A stretch of 64,000 bases of DNA. Source: Spirochaetes bacterium GWE1_32_154. Lineage in GTDB: Bacteria; Spirochaetota; GWE2-31-10. Below the pieces are notes generated by a model. The model was given only the letters and a program-made list of their open reading frames with translations. It was not told the origin of the DNA and searched no databases. Positions 62,501 through 64,000 of the stretch are shown here, one piece after another. A program made the translations under genes and the position numbers. Numbering within the stretch: position 1 is the stretch's first letter; every line of letters starts with the position of its first letter. The DNA lies in contig MIAY01000025.1 in NCBI GenBank assembly GCA_001829315.1, forward strand, positions 124,928-188,927. The letters are read 5' to 3'.

Positions 62501-64000
62501 CCGGATGGTCAGTGATCAATTATGATACTGAAAAGATATCTGCAACTGAAACTGATGCTGCTCATACCCTTTATGTTTTTGCTGTTGATGCTATGGGAAA
62601 CACCGGATGGGGTAAAATATCACATAATATCAATCAGATCCTTGATATTCCGGGATCAGATATTGCTATACCTGTTGAAAGTCAGCAAGTTCTTCCTCAG
62701 TCTGTAATCAGTGCAACTGCTACCGATGATGACGGGGTAAAAGTGGTTTATTATGCGATTCAGAAAACTTCCGCCGGTGTGCCGGTATGGAGTGATTTGG
62801 ATTCAACCAGTGATGGAATAATCGATGGCTGGGGGACTGTTACAAATCCTGATAAAATAGCCGGTATAATTACGGTATCGGGTAGTCCTAAGGTATATAC
62901 TCTTCCAGAATTAAAAACACCGACAGCTGAAGGTACTTATACAATTTACCTTAGGACTCTTGATATTGGCAATAAACTTCAGACAACAATTTTTACAAGA
63001 GAGTTTTCACAATACAGTTCTGCACTCCCAACGGCACAGATAACTAATACTAATACTACAACAATATTGAAGGGTTTTATTGATGTAGATATTAAAGCAA
63101 CCGGAGGTGGTACAAATACAGTAACTGAAATACAGTATGAAGTTGAAGACGGTATTTGGGAGTCTCTTACTGCACCGGGAGATTTTGCCTCAGGATTGAC
63201 CGAAGTTAACAAAACTATACAGATAAATTCTGCTACATATTCTACTATAACAAAACATGATCTTAAAATAAGAGTAAAAGCAAAAAATGATATAGGTGGC
63301 TGGAGTAATACAGAAGCGATTTATACTTATTTTACAGTGGATAACGAAGTGCCTACCGCTGAGATTACTTCACCGGTAATGAAAGCAGCAACTTTCTTCA
63401 GTCCATTACCTGATCCTGATAATGTAGATAACCTTCAATATTATAAGAATAACACATTTAAACTGAAAGGTGTTATATCTGATGATTTAAAAGCGAAGTC
63501 AGTATCAATAAGTCTTTTAGAGGATGGAGTCGGGGCTCCAATAGTTCTGGCAACAGATATGTTAACAACCAGTAGTTGGAGTTTGGATGTCGATACAACT
63601 ATTCTTACTGATGATAAAAGATTTCTGATCCGTATTACAAGTAAAGATGCTGCTGGAAATGAATCTGTTTCAACAGATGACTGGAATTTCTATGTAGATC
63701 AGGACATGGATAAACCCCGTGCAACTATTACGGCACCACTTGCGGCATCAACAACAATACCCGGCTCTCAAGTCGGCGGTACGGTGATTGATGATGACGG
63801 GGTAGCACAGGTTTTTTATAGTATACGAAAGACTGTCGGTACTCCGACTTGGACGAACGATACTGCCGGTTGGGGAACCGTCAATACAGCTGATGAAAAA
63901 GCAGGTGTTTTAACAGCTTCTGGTTCACAGAGTTTTACTATAGCAAATCTTACAACTCCTTCCGGAGAGGGAGAATACAGGATATATATGAGGATAAAGG
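59596..64000 (+). CDS. giant surface lipoprotein of tandem Ig-like domains (3' end beyond the window)
   Basis: ATG 59596 follows AAGGAG; the frame is open for 1468 codons to the window edge. The signal MRSINLKGLLIPVVISGFFL runs on to a lipobox FAFGC with Cys25. The rest is a chain of Ig-like/Big-type beta domains typed by TPPKVSVTS, VSDNIGVEGVSI, SDDYSGVKS, FAVDIVGNTG and DDDGV. Three-domain groups repeat with a period of about 350-370 residues (see repeat entry). It is probably a long rod at the outer surface. The signature beta-domain type resembles the N-terminal part of the lipoprotein at 277. Confidence 0.85.
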   Translation, partial: MRSINLKGLLIPVVISGFFLFAFGCNQNPFIGIGNEVDVTPPKVSVTSHRNGEWVFQDFTITGVVSDNIGVEGVSIRLIERDSLGNETVTNNWAADVNGGTWTKSFQLEADFGNITGQKTLDIAAYDKRRNSASLRILIGITNIESAPVLTKPREIILKKVSDGGGVSYYDASNDDGSTKFDFNDFGNLEYFNNGVVTITGYSKTQYAPDKAITIQLFNSDDLTNDIYHSTITDGVALPAGTSGNTSNFEFNIDTIALNIPNGVYQLVVTVLEATGETREYNKGFILIDQKTDIPKIFITSPGLQTFPNSVAGGTAFDDDGINEIYYIIYKDGLIPGTDYTQWKKFSDDYAIANPSEGTKNLIYGYIDLKSTVPYQYPWIVNPTPSGVGYYNIMAVIVDTKNILGTALPFRYQQFTSSEPPSVTFTQPSDFSITNSGNMSVTVCAKGSSADVKEIQYKISSAVKSTDWQSVTSGWTPSLDSTNMPIEYTVDYTFSVDTTQFTSKTVHDITITTRIINTENIHSHPVDPDNPVAIEGTTINVKADNFEPTVIVANPFANSGLNGVISLSGSVSDDYSGVKSIYIGYFTPALTDSGASAYTEALLDIAVTQAKAVKIDAPPAGWTYLYDTTKIPDNPSYSLYLFAVDIVGNTGYNKVNYTIDQNLDIPVTTVTTPASDAVVFTQSNINGTAKDDDALQYIFYSIRKTAASVPAIPDAVNGWGTVTNGDELTGKIDLSVPNPVEYSWNITSPVNEGDYTIYVSSVDKNGKLQSVNTTRRFFQYSNHNPTIEVVLPLVSVTQKGLVNFDLKANGGANYTVTDIQYQIISTKTGADTSLKTIVPPAFTSANIVNVTIPVNTALYTDASVHDFKIIAYCKNSKNVESVHIESSYKADNIPPTVLVTTPASTTSPAGLNKVVSIGGTASDDYSGVKSLYVSYFTGLDDTDANTYTEATLETALVAGDAIKISNPSAGWSVINYDTEKISATETDAAHTLYVFAVDAMGNTGWGKISHNINQILDIPGSDIAIPVESQQVLPQSVISATATDDDGVKVVYYAIQKTSAGVPVWSDLDSTSDGIIDGWGTVTNPDKIAGIITVSGSPKVYTLPELKTPTAEGTYTIYLRTLDIGNKLQTTIFTREFSQYSSALPTAQITNTNTTTILKGFIDVDIKATGGGTNTVTEIQYEVEDGIWESLTAPGDFASGLTEVNKTIQINSATYSTITKHDLKIRVKAKNDIGGWSNTEAIYTYFTVDNEVPTAEITSPVMKAATFFSPLPDPDNVDNLQYYKNNTFKLKGVISDDLKAKSVSISLLEDGVGAPIVLATDMLTTSSWSLDVDTTILTDDKRFLIRITSKDAAGNESVSTDDWNFYVDQDMDKPRATITAPLAASTTIPGSQVGGTVIDDDGVAQVFYSIRKTVGTPTWTNDTAGWGTVNTADEKAGVLTASGSQSFTIANLTTPSGEGEYRIYMRIK
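60547..64000 (+). repeat. tandem superunits of about 355 codons inside the giant lipoprotein gene
   Basis: The motif D-D-D-[GA]-x2-x2-[IF]-[FY]-Y-x-I begins at 60547, 61666, 62725 and 63790: spacings of 373, 353 and 355 codons. A second marker, DDYSGVKS, occurs at 61312-61335 and 62362-62385 (350 codons apart). A third, [WG]GTVTN, lies after the first marker in the later units. Units are well diverged at DNA level. Confidence 0.8.

Noticed and set aside
62522-62707. Short ORF inside the giant lipoprotein
   Set aside because: It is an out-of-frame shadow of the repeat-coding sequence; the main frame is open throughout.
1-64000. tRNA, rRNA or tmRNA genes
   Set aside because: No T-loop (GGTTCGAAT-type) sequence with matching acceptor stem, and no rRNA-like conserved stretch, was found by reading; a covariance-model scan would be decisive.

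Overview
The window is 64 kb of an AT-rich bacterial chromosome that looks spirochaetal. The main pointers are a TRAP transporter cluster headed by a TatT-type lipoprotein (as in Treponema TatT/TatP/TatQ-M), many lipoproteins with short spirochaete-style lipoboxes, two methyl-accepting chemotaxis proteins, and a general low-GC Treponema-like gene set. Genus is not decidable from sequence alone. No rRNA, tRNA, CRISPR array, prophage or autonomous transposon is visible. Coding density is high and no gene-free stretch exceeds 300 bases.

Layout: 1-6680 holds a cut-off gene, a beta-helix lipoprotein, a standalone RlmK-type 23S rRNA methyltransferase, a PurO-type IMP cyclohydrolase, a membrane diguanylate cyclase and a lipoprotein esterase. 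6817-10944 holds a small monocistronic lipoprotein and a run of PlsC acyltransferase, serine hydrolase, zinc-ribbon membrane protein and HD hydrolase. 11021-20882 holds a Cache chemoreceptor, ftsH-glmM, a secreted repeat protein, an HtrA-like lipoprotein protease and a CPBP protease. 20893-27840 holds a TrmB regulator, a DUF58 protein, a very large transglutaminase/TPR membrane protein and thiamine pyrophosphokinase. 27855-30420 (minus strand) is an amino-acid ABC transporter. 30720-38243 is pnp, two small membrane proteins and pdp-recJ-alr-arfB. 38971-41580 is the ferrous iron operon feoA-feoB plus a Cys-rich partner. 41619-43720 (minus) is a second chemoreceptor and a DUF1858 protein. 43833-48737 is the four-gene TRAP cluster. 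48852-52084 holds a PfkB kinase, rsfS and two secreted proteins. 52102-57300 (minus) is a cyclic-nucleotide-binding protein, an AI-2E family permease and a SNF2 helicase. 57554 to the end holds guanine deaminase, an orphan solute-binding lipoprotein and a giant repetitive lipoprotein that runs off the window.

The most unusual signals lie outside ordinary genes. (1) A family of short palindromic intergenic elements (arms around TTGCAAAAAT / ATTTTTGCAA with GAGGCTC ends) occurs at least nine times, as about 120-160 bp composites, about 50 bp units and half units, very often touching a stop codon. (2) The ends of some copies supply a -35 box and spacer, placed 17 bp from a -10 box (57495-57523 and a degenerate copy at 30441-30469), and in other copies supply the Shine-Dalgarno sequence of the next gene. 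(3) A GC-richer 72-bp block flanked by a perfect 9-bp direct repeat sits in frame inside the signal peptide of the serine hydrolase at 8175. Removing one unit restores a textbook lipoprotein signal. (4) The TRAP large permease carries a C-terminal extension that looks like two tandem small beta domains. (5) The giant lipoprotein is built from superunits of about 355 residues.
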